Part shown: piece by piece, positions 24,978-34,002 of the stretch
How the letters are laid out: each line of letters starts with the position of its first letter
Numbering within the stretch: position 1 is the stretch's first letter
Source: Treponema sp.
GTDB taxonomy: Bacteria; Spirochaetota; Spirochaetia; Treponematales; Breznakiellaceae
Direction: 5' to 3'
NCBI GenBank assembly: GCA_009777335.1
Contig: WRMC01000002.1
Location: forward strand, 1-64,000
Length of the DNA: 64,000 bases
Program-made: the position numbers and the translations under genes
Notes under the pieces: model-generated
Told to the model about the DNA's origin: nothing
The model's database searches: none
What the model saw: the letters and a program-made list of their open reading frames with translations, nothing else

Positions 24978-25670
24978 CTATGAATTGTCTGGCAGGGCCT
25001 TCATTTTCTTCTTTAATTCCTCCAGGAGAAGATCCGAAGAGGAATCGGACTTTTCCAGCTCTACAAAACGCTTTTCGAGGCTCGCATTGGAGCTAAGATC
25101 CTCTAATTCTTTGGCTGCCTCGGCCTGGGCCTCCATTTGGTCCACCTTTTGGGCCATCCTATCGAAGGCGTCAAAGGAACTCCGGTTTTTACTGACACTG
25201 GAGATGGTGTTTTGGATTTTTTGCTGGGCCTCGGCCCGTTTTGCCCGGGCAATAAGGAGGTTTTTCTTCCTTTGGGCCTCTTCTATCTTGTTTTGGAGCT
25301 CCCTCAGGGACTCTTTTAAACCTTCCACCGAGGTTTTCTGGGATTCCCACTGCTTCTGGTACTCTAAATGGGCCTGGTCGTACTCCTGCTTCCTCAGCAG
25401 GGCCTCCCGGGCCAGATCATCCTTCCCGGCCCTGACGGCCAGCATGGCCTTTTTCTCCCAGTCCTGGGCTTGTTTTTCCTGATTCTGGACTTCCCGCTCC
25501 AGCTTTTTCTCGTCTGCTATGGCCAGAGCTACCGCCCGCTTGGACTCCAGTAGCTGTCCCTGCATATCAAGGATGAGCTGATTGAGCATTTTTTCGGGCT
25601 TTTCGGCCTTGCTAATCAGGTCGTTTACATTGGAAGAAATCAAGGTCCTAAGCCTTGAAAAAATTCCCAT
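24978..25670 (-). CDS. pspA: PspA/IM30 (ESCRT-III-like) membrane-stress protein
   Basis: 230 residues. Almost entirely helical coiled coil with the amphipathic N-terminal helix MGIFSRLRTLISSNVNDLI characteristic of PspA/Vipp1, followed by EKPEKMLNQLILDMQGQL and heptad-rich segments to the end. Such proteins assemble on the inner membrane and protect it when damaged. The start at 25670 follows GGAGGTATCT; an upstream in-frame ATG at 25682 overlaps the ribosome-binding site. Last gene of an operon with a YbjN-like and a STAS-domain gene. Confidence 0.9.
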   Translation of the reverse strand: MGIFSRLRTLISSNVNDLISKAEKPEKMLNQLILDMQGQLLESKRAVALAIADEKKLEREVQNQEKQAQDWEKKAMLAVRAGKDDLAREALLRKQEYDQAHLEYQKQWESQKTSVEGLKESLRELQNKIEEAQRKKNLLIARAKRAEAQQKIQNTISSVSKNRSSFDAFDRMAQKVDQMEAQAEAAKELEDLSSNASLEKRFVELEKSDSSSDLLLEELKKKMKALPDNS

Positions 25671-25693
25671 AGATACCTCCAAGAGCTCCGGGC

Positions 25694-26071
25694 TTACTTT
25701 GCCCTATAGCCCGCCAGGATTGAATAGTGTTGGGTCAGGGCCAGGCTGATCGCGTCCAGGGCTTCCCTAAAGACCTCTAAGCTAAGGGTTTCGTGTTCCA
25801 GGGTATAGGTGATCACCACCTTGCCCCCCTCAAGACCATAGGCCCCGTGGGTCATATTGCTGGCATTGAGCTCCAGCAGCTTGGCGTAAAACTCTTCCCG
25901 CTTTTTTTTGGGTGTTTCCATCACCTGGACCTCGATGATGACCAGGGGGTCTTCGTGGATGACCGCGATTCCTTCGAGATTGTGCTCCGAATCATCGAGG
26001 AGCCAGAAGTTCTTTTTAATTTCCTGATAATTGTACTTTAAATCTATTAAAAATTGCTCAATCTTATTCAT
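25694..26071 (-). CDS. YbjN-like / type III chaperone-like protein
   Basis: 125 residues. Compact alpha/beta protein of the YbjN/CesT-like fold: an N-terminal helix (MNKIEQFLIDLKYNYQEI), beta strands with IAVIHEDPLVIIEVQVM, a helix with FYAKLLELNASNMTHGAYGLEGG, and VVITYTLEHETL followed by a C-terminal helix. Family members act as small chaperones or stress-linked regulators. It sits 23 bases upstream of pspA and 25 bases downstream of the STAS gene, so likely works in the same envelope-stress response. Confidence 0.7.
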   Translation of the reverse strand: MNKIEQFLIDLKYNYQEIKKNFWLLDDSEHNLEGIAVIHEDPLVIIEVQVMETPKKKREEFYAKLLELNASNMTHGAYGLEGGKVVITYTLEHETLSLEVFREALDAISLALTQHYSILAGYRAK

Positions 26072-26096
26072 CTTGAGTCCCTTTCCCTTTTTTTGA

Positions 26097-26648
26097 TTAT
26101 CCCAGGAAGACCTGGGCGTTATTGTCGATGGCCAGGATGGTTTTGCACTCCGAGCAGCGGAAGCGGCCGGCCTTAAGGGCCTTTAGCTTTTTTGAGCAGA
26201 TGGGGCAGTCAAAGACCTTGGGAAAAAGGGACTCGGTCTCGGTACTGGGGCTGGACCTAAAAAAATTGATGGATTCGGTGAGGTCATCCTTGATATTGAA
26301 GAACTGGGAGAACCCCAAAAGCTGGAAGACCTCATAGACCTTGGGTTGAATCTCCAGAAGCACCACATCCCCCCCCTGGGGTTTTACCGCCTTGAGGAAG
26401 GCCGTAAAGGAACCAATCCCCGTGGAGGAAACGTAGTTGAGCCCCCCGCAGTGAAAGACCAGCCGGGTAAAACCCGACTCGATGGCCTTTTGGATCCTTT
26501 TTTGGAAGTAGTTGGAATTATAGGTGTCTATGTAGCCCGAGAGGAAGAGGATCAGACAGCCCTCAGCCTCATCGGCCTTCTGAAGTTTTATTTTTAAGCT
26601 CTCGTCTTTTTCGTTATCAAATCCGGCAACAATATCGTTGTTTTCCAT
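26097..26648 (-). CDS. STAS-domain anti-sigma-factor antagonist with C-terminal zinc ribbon
   Basis: 183 residues. STAS domain at about 20-130: the typical beta strand LILFLSGYIDTYNSNYFQK and the phosphorylation loop LNYVSSTGIGSF, where Ser is the usual target of a partner-switch kinase. The C-terminal 45 residues add a CPICSKK...RCSEC four-cysteine ribbon, unusual for stand-alone STAS proteins. Start at ATG 26648 behind AAAGGAACT; the earlier frame to 26687 lacks a ribosome-binding site. No kinase or sigma factor lies next to it. First gene of the STAS/YbjN/pspA operon. Confidence 0.82.
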   Translation of the reverse strand: MENNDIVAGFDNEKDESLKIKLQKADEAEGCLILFLSGYIDTYNSNYFQKRIQKAIESGFTRLVFHCGGLNYVSSTGIGSFTAFLKAVKPQGGDVVLLEIQPKVYEVFQLLGFSQFFNIKDDLTESINFFRSSPSTETESLFPKVFDCPICSKKLKALKAGRFRCSECKTILAIDNNAQVFLG

Positions 26649-26753
26649 GATAGTTCCTTTGACTATGTGTGTACCCTGCCATCCCATGGCCGGTGTGGGG
26701 GCACATAGTGAAGTATACTGATTTTTTTGGCCCCCCGCAAGTCCTTTTCTTCT

Positions 26754-27512
26754 TTAAAGGAGGAGGCCCCGGTCGGCAGAAATGATGGCCCCGTTGTAGA
26801 TAGGGTTTGAGAGGATGTCCAGGGCTGCCTGGGCCACCTCAGGGGCTGTAAGGACCCCCCCGGGGGGGCTTTTTCTTCTATTGTACGCGGCAAGTTTCGC
26901 CGGGGTGTTTTCGGTGTCCGTCAGGCCCGGACAGAGGAGGTTGCAGGTCACGCCCATGGGGCCCCCTTCCAGGGCTGCGGACTTTACCAGGACCCCCAGG
27001 GCGGTTTTGGCGGCAGAATAAGCTGCGGTGGTCTTGAAACCCCGGATGGTGTCGGTGTTGGTACCCCCAAATAGAAGGATCCGTCCCCAGTTTTTTTCTT
27101 TCATATGGGGGAGGCAGGCGGAGATGCAGATCCCCGGAAAGTTGAGGTTTAGGTCCGTCATGTCACGCCAGGTTTGTCCGTCCATCCTCCCCAGGGACCT
27201 GCGCACAAAGGGCCCAAAGGCACAGACCAGAATATCCGGGTGTCCCCTATGCCTTCCGAGGGTATAGGTACCTGAGTAGCCCCTAAACATAAATTCTGCG
27301 TCGGCGCTGCTTTTTATCTGCCGTAAAAACCCATCGGCGGTGGTCCCCAGGTCCCGGGCAGATGTGATCACCTCCTCCAGTTTCTCTTTGGAAGATCCCC
27401 CATGGACTACCAGGTCCGCCCCCAGAGCTGCCAGGCCCAGGGCCACCTCCCGGCCTATGCCCCCGGTGCCCCCTATGACCAGGGCCTTCCTGTTTTCAAA
27501 AAGCTTATCCAT
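26754..27512 (-). CDS. Short-chain dehydrogenase/reductase
   Basis: 252 residues, NAD(P)-dependent SDR. The cofactor motif is ALVIGGTGGIGREVALGLAA (TGxxxGxG form), the catalytic Tyr/Lys are in AAYSAAKTALG, and CPGLTDTENTPAK follows. The SAACLPHMKEKNWGRILLFGG region is typical of 3-oxoacyl-ACP reductase-like members, but where most SDRs have a catalytic serine this one reads FGGTNTD, so the fourth residue of the triad is altered. Substrate unknown. Divergent from the chemoreceptor gene. Confidence 0.85.
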   Translation of the reverse strand: MDKLFENRKALVIGGTGGIGREVALGLAALGADLVVHGGSSKEKLEEVITSARDLGTTADGFLRQIKSSADAEFMFRGYSGTYTLGRHRGHPDILVCAFGPFVRRSLGRMDGQTWRDMTDLNLNFPGICISACLPHMKEKNWGRILLFGGTNTDTIRGFKTTAAYSAAKTALGVLVKSAALEGGPMGVTCNLLCPGLTDTENTPAKLAAYNRRKSPPGGVLTAPEVAQAALDILSNPIYNGAIISADRGLLL

Positions 27513-27630
27513 AGCTAAAGTGTGGGAGTTTTTCCCAGGAAATGCTAGGGGGAAATAAATTGCATCCCCTATGGATCTTGTTCCTGTAAGTCCAGTTTAC
27601 ATGATTGGTATTTTACTGCATCCTATGGGC

Positions 27631-29700
27631 ATGAATAAATCTATTTTAGCCAGGAGGGTCGTGATCCTCTGCCTTTCCCTGGTCCTCTCTGTTTCTGCCA
27701 TTCTGTCCTGGATCTTTTTATCCAACCTGGCGGACGTGAATACCCGGAGTCTCCATGCCACCGCGGGCATCAACATGCGCTACCTCAACCTGGATGTTCA
27801 AAAAGCCCTCGAGCCCTCCTTGAACTTAGCCGGCAGTGTAGCAGCCATGATATCCAGTATTACCGATCCATCTTTATTGGAGGAAGTTTTACCCGACATG
27901 CTTTCCACCGTGCCGGCGGCGGGGGAGCTGTTCTACGGAACCACCCTATCCCGTTTTGAAGGCGGCTATTTTGTCACCGCCACCGATTGGGATCCCTACG
28001 GAGATAACCCCCAATGGGATCAGATACTTCGGCCCTGGTTTGCCACAGGCCTGGAGAACCCGGGGCAGACGGCGATCACCGACCCCTACGTGGACTCCAA
28101 CACCGGCCTCCTCTGCATAAGTGTGGTAAGGACCGTCCATGCCGGGGGGAGCATAATCGGCATAGTTGGGGTTGATGTATTCCTGGATGTACTGAACGAA
28201 ATCGTAAGCAGCCGCACCATTACCGAAGACGGACATACCTTTATTATAAACAGCGATGGTCTCTATCTGGTCCACAGTAACAGCGATTATATTTTAGAAC
28301 GAAATTTCTTTTACACCGAAGGGCTGGGCCTGGAATTTTCTTCAAGCGATGTGGATGTGCAGGTCATAGGCGACAGCTATTGGGCTTCCATGCCAATTTC
28401 CGGGATGGACTGGTTTATCGTCACCACCGGATCTACCGACGAATTCACCCGGGATTTTCGTGAAGTCCTCCTCATCATCGCAGCCTTTAGTGTTTTTATG
28501 CTGGTCCTTGCCATCGTAATATCCCTGCGGTTTTCTATGGTCTTAACTAAATCCATAGTGGGGCTTTTTGGCACCCTAAAGGGAATCGCCGCCGGAGACT
28601 TTACTCAAGCCATTACAGTAAAGGGGAAGGATGAAATTTCACAAATGGCGGCCCTCCTTTCAGAAACCCAGGAAAGCATCAGGAGCCTTATCTCGAGTAT
28701 TAAAAAGGAAGCCGCCGATCTATCCAGCATAGGGAACGACCTGGCCAGCGACATGAGCGGTACCGCTTCTTCGATGAAGGATATTACCGAGGCGGTGCAG
28801 AATATAAAGGGCCGCATCATTAATCAGTCTGCCAGCGTGAGCGAAACTAACGCAACGATGGAACAACTGGTGGCCAACATTAATAAGCTCAATGCCCATG
28901 TCGAAAACCAGAGCTCCAATGTATCCCAGGCTTCTTCGGCCATAGAAGAGATGGTAGCCAATACCAGTTCGGTCACCGATACGCTTATGAAGAATGAGGG
29001 GAACGTAAGAACCCTGACAGATGCATCAGAAATTGGACGGTCCAGCCTGTCCGAAGTTATCGCAGACATCCAGGAAATAGAACGGGAATCCGAGGGGCTT
29101 TTGGAGATCAACTCGGTGATGGAGAACATTGCCAGCCAGACTAACCTGCTTTCCATGAATGCGGCCATCGAGGCAGCCCATGCCGGAGAGGCGGGGAAGG
29201 GTTTCGCCGTAGTGGCCGACGAGATCCGCAAACTTGCCGAGAGTTCGAGCCAGCAGTCCAAGACCATAGGGTCGGTATTAAAAAAGATAAAAGAGTCGAT
29301 GGATAAAATTACCGCATCAACCCACAATGTCTTTAACCACTTTGAGGCAATTGAGAACAATATTAAGACCGTGGCCCAACAGGAAGAAAACATCCGCCAT
29401 GCCATGGAAGAACAGGGAGTGGGGAGCCGCCAGATCCTCCAAGGGGTCAGCAATGTTAACGAGATAACCAGCCAGGTTGAGGCGGGGTCCCACCAAATGC
29501 TTGAGGGAGCAAAGGAAGTCATCACCGAAAGCAGCAACCTTGAAAAGGCCACCCAGGAAATAACCCAGGGCATTAACGAGATAGCTTCCAGCGCCGACAA
29601 CATGGAAAGGGCCGTCAACCATGTGAACGAACTCAGTGATAAAAACCGTCTGGCCATCGCGGCCCTGATAAAAGAAGTCTCCAGGTTCAAGGTGGAATAA
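27631..29700 (+). CDS. Methyl-accepting chemotaxis protein with Cache sensor
   Basis: About 690 residues (689 from ATG 27631; starts at 27601 or 27571 are also possible, none with a clear ribosome-binding site). An N-terminal helix ([19 protein letters not shown]) precedes a periplasmic dCache-type domain of about 260 residues with [19 protein letters not shown] and [15 protein letters not shown] second helix near 290 leads to HAMP, then the signalling domain with the conserved hairpin tip [33 protein letters not shown]. It binds a small ligand outside and controls CheA. The terminal residues lack a NWETF-type CheR tether. Confidence 0.95.
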   Translation: MNKSILARRVVILCLSLVLSVSAILSWIFLSNLADVNTRSLHATAGINMRYLNLDVQKALEPSLNLAGSVAAMISSITDPSLLEEVLPDMLSTVPAAGELFYGTTLSRFEGGYFVTATDWDPYGDNPQWDQILRPWFATGLENPGQTAITDPYVDSNTGLLCISVVRTVHAGGSIIGIVGVDVFLDVLNEIVSSRTITEDGHTFIINSDGLYLVHSNSDYILERNFFYTEGLGLEFSSSDVDVQVIGDSYWASMPISGMDWFIVTTGSTDEFTRDFREVLLIIAAFSVFMLVLAIVISLRFSMVLTKSIVGLFGTLKGIAAGDFTQAITVKGKDEISQMAALLSETQESIRSLISSIKKEAADLSSIGNDLASDMSGTASSMKDITEAVQNIKGRIINQSASVSETNATMEQLVANINKLNAHVENQSSNVSQASSAIEEMVANTSSVTDTLMKNEGNVRTLTDASEIGRSSLSEVIADIQEIERESEGLLEINSVMENIASQTNLLSMNAAIEAAHAGEAGKGFAVVADEIRKLAESSSQQSKTIGSVLKKIKESMDKITASTHNVFNHFEAIENNIKTVAQQEENIRHAMEEQGVGSRQILQGVSNVNEITSQVEAGSHQMLEGAKEVITESSNLEKATQEITQGINEIASSADNMERAVNHVNELSDKNRLAIAALIKEVSRFKVE

Positions 29701-29716
29701 CAAGGAGCCCTCATTC

Positions 29717-30535
29717 TTGATCATCAGTGCCTCCCGTAGAACTGATATTCCCGCCTTTTTTTCAGAATGGATGATAGAACGTATTCATGAGGGATATGTG
29801 GAAGTAAAAAACCCCATGAATCCCCAGCAAATTCGCAGGATAGAATTATCTCCCGAAAAAGTAGATTGCATAGTTTTTTGGAGCAAGAACCCCCGGCCCC
29901 TGCTGGATCACCTGGAGGCCCTGCAGGACTATGCCTTTTATGTGCAGTTTACCCTTAACCCCTACGACAGCGATATGGAGCCCCATGTACCCAGGAAAGA
30001 AGAGATTATCGAAACCTTTAAAAGACTGTCCGATCTGATAGGCCCCCAAAGGGTTCTGTGGCGTTATGATCCTGTTATATTAAATGATGTATACCCCATA
30101 ACCTATCATATCGATCATTTTTCTGATCTCGCTGCAGCCTTAAAGCAATATACGGAGTCGGTGACCTTTAGTTACATCGATTATTACCGAAAGATAGACC
30201 GGAACTGGAAAACCCATGGCCTTTCAGAAATATCTATAGAAGATAAGGAAACAATAGCCGAAAATTTTTCCAGATCCGCCAGCGAGAACAAACTACGAAT
30301 ATCCGCTTGTGCTGAAAGCATAGACCTATCGAAGTACAACATAGAACCCGGCCGCTGCATAGACGACAGGGTGATATCGAAAATCACAGGCAAAGCCCTC
30401 GAACTAAGCAAAGACAAAGGCCAACGCCCCGCATGCGGCTGCGTCAACAGCATCGACATAGGAACCTATAACACCTGCCGCCATGGCTGCGTGTATTGCT
30501 ATGCGAGTTATGGGAAGATAGACAACCAAAAATAA
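29717..30535 (+). CDS. DUF1848 family protein with C-terminal cysteine cluster
   Basis: 272 residues starting at TTG 29717, nine bases behind AAGGAG. The start IISASRRTDIPAFFSEWM and the core FWSKNPRPLLDHL, VQFTLNPYDSDMEPHVP and VLWRYDPVIL match DUF1848. The C-terminus has CGCVNSIDIGTYNTCRHGCVYCYA: a CxC pair and a CxxxCxxC triplet like that of radical SAM or spore photoproduct lyase-like proteins, but placed at the end of the chain, suggesting an iron-sulphur cluster. Function unknown. It follows the chemoreceptor by 16 bases and marks the end of the core-like region before the accessory island. Confidence 0.85.
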   Translation: MIISASRRTDIPAFFSEWMIERIHEGYVEVKNPMNPQQIRRIELSPEKVDCIVFWSKNPRPLLDHLEALQDYAFYVQFTLNPYDSDMEPHVPRKEEIIETFKRLSDLIGPQRVLWRYDPVILNDVYPITYHIDHFSDLAAALKQYTESVTFSYIDYYRKIDRNWKTHGLSEISIEDKETIAENFSRSASENKLRISACAESIDLSKYNIEPGRCIDDRVISKITGKALELSKDKGQRPACGCVNSIDIGTYNTCRHGCVYCYASYGKIDNQK

Positions 30536-30670
30536 GCCAAGCTTGGAAGTCATTGTAATAGTTTGTTAATTTGAGAAATTTCAAATATCAGTTTTGCTTT
30601 TAATGAACTATTCAAGCTACACTACCTCACCTCAAGACTTTAGTCGATCGTAAAAATCATTCCTATTTTC

Positions 30671-30710
30671 TTGTGTTCCTCCGTGTTCTCTGTGTCTCTG
30701 TGAGAGATAT
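30671..30710 (-). repeat. Dispersed CTCACAGAGRCACAGAG-type repeat, copy 1
   Basis: Read on the minus strand, this segment gives TCTCACAGAGACACAGAGAA then CACGGAGGAACACAA. It is clearly related to the plus-strand segment 37526-37559 (TCTCACAGAGGCACAGAGGA then CACAAAGGAA) and partly to 38761-38805. It lies in the 211-base gene-free gap 30536-30746, which otherwise holds only AT-rich sequence and a weak six-base dyad at 30569-30586. Confidence 0.6.
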
Positions 30711-30746
30711 TCTTTAAATGTTCCCATTTCAAAGTGTCTTTAAGTA

Positions 30747-31235
30747 TTAGTTCATTGCAAAATACGCCCTTATCTTCTCTGCCGTCTCAAGGACCAGCTT
30801 TATTTTATCTTCCGTATTCCAGTGCTTCTTTGCATATTGTAATAAGGGTATTACTGCATCCAATGGGCCATGTTCGATTTCGGTCATCCAATCGTAATAG
30901 GGTAGTATCCAGGCATGGAAATGAGGGGCCCGTTCTTCTTGGATAATAGTGCAAAATTTGAATCCCTCTATGTGGTTGAGAGAATCTCTTGCGTTATACA
31001 GTAAATCTGTAAATTCTTGTTCTTCCTGTGGTGTAAATTCGGTAAAAGACCCTATATGCCTTTTTAAAGATATTATAAGGAAGCCCGGAATAGGGTTGGT
31101 CGGGTCTTGATGTATCTGGAAACATTCTGTCTCATGCAAGATGCCGCCAGGGATTTCCATTTCGCCATTGGTTATAGCACATCCCATACATTCCATTTCC
31201 CAGATTTTTCCAAAAATGTCGGTATATTGCCTCAT
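30747..31235 (-). CDS. HIT-like (histidine triad) family protein
   Basis: 162 residues. The histidine-triad-like motif is APHFHAWILPYYDWM (about residues 109-123), preceded by GFLIISLKRHIGSFTEFTPQEEQEF, typical of HIT domains that hydrolyse or transfer nucleotides. The canonical HxHxH is reduced (H-F-H-A-W), so catalytic competence is uncertain. CMGC near residue 16 may bind metal. AAGGA precedes the start at 31235. Base composition is AT-rich compared with the core genes. Confidence 0.75.
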   Translation of the reverse strand: MRQYTDIFGKIWEMECMGCAITNGEMEIPGGILHETECFQIHQDPTNPIPGFLIISLKRHIGSFTEFTPQEEQEFTDLLYNARDSLNHIEGFKFCTIIQEERAPHFHAWILPYYDWMTEIEHGPLDAVIPLLQYAKKHWNTEDKIKLVLETAEKIRAYFAMN

Positions 31236-31251
31236 GGTTGCATCCTTCTCA

Positions 31252-31794
31252 TTAGACCGGGTATTCCATTTGCCTGTCGTAGGGTTCTTCTTGTGCTAAG
31301 GCCTCGTTGATTTCAACAGCATCGACACAGCCAATGCCTAAATAGAATTTTTGAGTCTCTTCAGAGTCATTGGCAGATATGTAAAGTTTTTTGGCACCCA
31401 GGTCCCTTGCTTTTTCAACGCTTAGTTTAAATAATTCTTTGCCTATGCCTTTATGTCTATACTCCAGGGATACATGCAGGTACTTTAATTGGACATATTG
31501 CCTATCAGAGCCAAAGAATTTATGTATGATGACAGAGAACCCTATAAGCTTATGCTCATCATAGGCGCCAAAAATGCTTCCTTTATGTTCGGCAAGAATT
31601 GTTTTAAATTGCTTGGCTCTTTCTATCTTTTTTGCTTCATCCCAATCTTCGATATAATCATGATCTTTAATTTGCCATTCTCCATTGTTATTAAACCAAA
31701 TCCTGGTTACTTTTTGGTAGCGATTAAACGAAATGAGCATTTCATCATACATGTCGTTAACATGTAGCTCTTTAACTACAATCTTTTCGTCCAT
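31252..31794 (-). CDS. GNAT family N-acetyltransferase
   Basis: 180 residues. The GNAT core is visible: strand QYVQLKYLHVSLEYRHKGIG with the acetyl-CoA loop RHKGIGKELF, then AKKLYISANDSEETQKFYLGIG. An N-terminal half of about 90 residues precedes it. Transfers an acetyl group from acetyl-CoA to an unknown amine. AGGAG precedes the start at 31794. AT-rich and in tandem with the HIT-like gene 16 bases downstream. Confidence 0.85.
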   Translation of the reverse strand: MDEKIVVKELHVNDMYDEMLISFNRYQKVTRIWFNNNGEWQIKDHDYIEDWDEAKKIERAKQFKTILAEHKGSIFGAYDEHKLIGFSVIIHKFFGSDRQYVQLKYLHVSLEYRHKGIGKELFKLSVEKARDLGAKKLYISANDSEETQKFYLGIGCVDAVEINEALAQEEPYDRQMEYPV

Positions 31795-31822
31795 TAATGA
31801 CTCCTGTTTCCATTTTCTTCAT

Positions 31823-32377
31823 TTATTCCACAACCGTATAGGTATCATCTGTAATGATGATGGCCCTATTGTCTGGTAAAGTTATCTCTGTATAATTATA
31901 TGGATTAAATGCCCCGGTTTCTATTCCTACATTGCCATGGACGCTTAATGTACTATTTAGATAGCCTAAATTTTCCGGTAAATTATTAGCGGCAACAATA
32001 CTGCCTGCACTTACCCCTATGTATATACCCCCATTTTCTACGAATTGTTTAAGGGGTACATGGAAACCTGTCGCGTTAATCCTGTTTAGCAGGTACTGAG
32101 AACTGCCACCGCAAAAATATATTGCATTGTATACAGATAACTCTTCATATTCCATGCAATAATGTAAATCATATATATGTATATTCTGGTCAAGAATCCC
32201 TAAATCCAAAAGGTCATGCAAACATTTTGGCAGAACCTCAATTGCCCCGGCATTGTTAGCCGCGGTCGGTACAAATACAGCTTTTATGTCTTCTGGCTTT
32301 TTATTGGCCAAATCTAGAAATAAATTTCCTATATTTTGGTTTTCCAAGCCATTGGCTGTTAATATTATTTTTTTCAT
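31823..32377 (-). CDS. Peptidase E-like (family S51) protein
   Basis: 184 residues. Class I glutamine amidotransferase-like fold of dipeptidase E: AVFVPTAANNAGAIEV, IYFCGGSSQYLLNRI and the nucleophile elbow GIYIGVSAGSIVAANN (catalytic Ser in SAGS, about residue 123). The family cleaves Asp-X dipeptides or makes cyanophycin turnover products; the exact substrate is unknown. AGGGATT precedes the start at 32377. Third of a run of small AT-rich minus-strand genes. Confidence 0.82.
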   Translation of the reverse strand: MKKIILTANGLENQNIGNLFLDLANKKPEDIKAVFVPTAANNAGAIEVLPKCLHDLLDLGILDQNIHIYDLHYCMEYEELSVYNAIYFCGGSSQYLLNRINATGFHVPLKQFVENGGIYIGVSAGSIVAANNLPENLGYLNSTLSVHGNVGIETGAFNPYNYTEITLPDNRAIIITDDTYTVVE

Positions 32378-32424
32378 ATTAATCCCTTTAAATTATTAAT
32401 AAACAAGACCTGGGAAGATTTCCC

Positions 32425-33668
32425 TCAATCCTCCCAGAGGTAAGAGACCGGGACAGCCCAGAGATCTTCGCCGAAGGGCAGCATGTCGGTTCCCGTATAC
32501 AGCACGATGCCCCGGGTAAACCTTTTACCTACCGCCTCTTTGAGGACCCTAAGGCCGGAAAAATCTTTGGTACCCAGGGTAGAGCCTAGTTTTACCTCTA
32601 TGCCTATGACTTCCTTTCCTTTCTCTAAGACAAAGTCTACTTCTTTTTGATCGGAAGTTCTAAAATGCGAGACCTCCAGCCCAATGATGGACGAAGCATT
32701 CTTTAGGATTTCACAGGCCACGAAATTCTCAAAGAGCCGTCCCATAGTTACAGAATCGGTATTAAAGATATCATTGAGGTCCCGTTTTAGTAAATATGCC
32801 AATAGGTTGGTGTCGGTAAAATAGAGCTTGGGTGTCTTTGTAAAGCGCTTGTTTAACCTGGTAGGTTTCGTCCAGGCAGGCAACTCAAAGAATAAAAAGG
32901 TATTGATGGCGGCGGTTTTGTACCGGTTGTAGGTTTTTATCTCCAGTCCGGTTTCCTGAGCTATCTGATTGTTGTTTACGAGGCCCCCCGCCCGCATGGC
33001 CATCATCGAAAAAAGCATGATCATCCGGGAAGGGTCGCGAATATCTGCTACGGTTTGCACATCCCGCTGGATGAGGGTGTTAAGATAGTCCCCGTACCAC
33101 TGCTCACGGTTGATTTCCTTATTTAACGCCGGTTCAGGGAAGGTGGCATCTTTGATATATTCTATGATCTTGTAGGGCTTATAGCTGCGATATACCGGCT
33201 TGGATTCGAAGAGCCGATGAATGAAATTCCCGCCCCTGCCGGTATATTCACCGGCAGAAAATGGGTAAAGGCTAATTACTGACATCCTTCCCACCAGGGC
33301 TTCGGCCAGTTGGTGCAGGGTCAAGAGGTTCGCCGAACCGGTAAGGAGAAACAAGCTTGCTCCCTTAGCCCTCTCCCGGTGTTTGTCTATTTCTATTTTC
33401 AGGTAAGGATAGATCTCCGGGGCCATCTGGACCTCATCTATGATTGTTAAGCAGTCAGAGGGAAGGGAACTGATAAACCCGGCAGGGTCACTTTTTACGG
33501 CCCCCAGGACGACCGGTGAATCAAAACTAAGATATGTATGCTCATGGTCTTTACCCAGGTTTTTACCAGGGTTGTTTTCCCCCCCTGCCTGGGGCCATTA
33601 AGGTACACAAGAGGCCTGGTTTCCAGGGTTCTATTCAGCCAATGCTCCAAACTTCTAGGGTGATACAT
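32425..33668 (-). pseudogene. DUF4143-type AAA ATPase, disrupted by one frameshift
   Basis: The 5' part from ATG 33668 (MYHPRSLEHWLNRTLETRPL, behind AAGGAGGTCC) contains the Walker A GPRQGGKTTLVK and then runs out of frame. The 3' frame continues as LGKDHEHTYLSFDSP, the Walker B-like CLTIIDEVQMAPEIY, and the C-terminal DUF4143/PDDEXK-like region with FRTSDQKEVDFVLEKGKEVIGIEVKL. Restoring one base in the five-T run at 33560-33564 (five As on the coding strand) rejoins the frames to about 414 residues, the usual family length. ATPases of this family are widespread in accessory DNA and their role is unclear. Either a genuine inactivating mutation, a phase-variable run, or a sequence error. Confidence 0.85.
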
Positions 33669-33672
33669 AACC

Positions 33673-33764
33673 TGGACCTCCTTGCAAAAATAGGCATGCA
33701 AAACTATAAAATATAGGCTTACATACCCATAAAATATAGGCATATATGCCCATAATTGCAAGGC
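33673..33764. repeat. Four imperfect 23-bp tandem units upstream of the ATPase gene
   Basis: The blocks GCAAAAATAGGC (ending 33695), ATAAAATATAGGC (33706-33718), ATAAAATATAGGC (33729-33741) and CATAATTGCAAGGC (ending 33764) recur every 23 bases; the units ending at 33741 and 33764 match over about 15 of 23 positions. The tract lies directly upstream of the ATPase start codon and overlaps its ribosome-binding site. Spacing of just over two helical turns suggests a protein-binding array (operator or iteron-like). Confidence 0.6.
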
Positions 33765-33862
33765 CCTATTTTGAGGATTTTAGGCAAAATATAGCTACAG
33801 CGAATAGTCACCAGGAGGATCATTAGCGGAAGGCAGGTCTTTCATGGAGTGATAGAGTAATT

Positions 33863-34002
33863 CCAACGTTGGACTTTTTTATTACAACAGTTACAACGTT
33901 GGACTTTTTCTTTTAGATTAATCTCAACGTTGGACTTTTATGGACAAGCCAGTTACAACGTTGGACTTTTTTTTGTGAGCCTAGTCTCAACGTTGGACTT
34001 TT
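33863..34002. repeat. Array of five AACGTTGGACTTTT repeats, about 31-bp period
   Basis: Cores CAACGTTGGACTTTT begin at 33864, 33894, 33925, 33956 and 33988, i.e. steps of 30, 31, 31 and 32. Each core contains the palindrome CAACGTTG followed by a T run of four to eight; the first copy is extended to TCCAACGTTGGA. Intervening 13-16 bases differ, but alternate copies share flanks (AGTTA before copies 2 and 4, TCT before copies 3 and 5). The last two copies lie inside the 3' end of the minus-strand gene that starts at 34741 and are read there as KSNVE and KSPTL. Confidence 0.85.

Noticed and set aside
30747-32377. Integron gene cassettes (HIT, GNAT and S51-like small genes in a row)
   Set aside because: The gaps between them (16 and 28 bases) are too short for attC sites and no integrase is present.
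33863-34002. CRISPR array
   Set aside because: The repeat core is only about 15 bases with 13-16-base spacers, spacer edges are shared between alternate copies, there are no cas genes, and two copies are coding.
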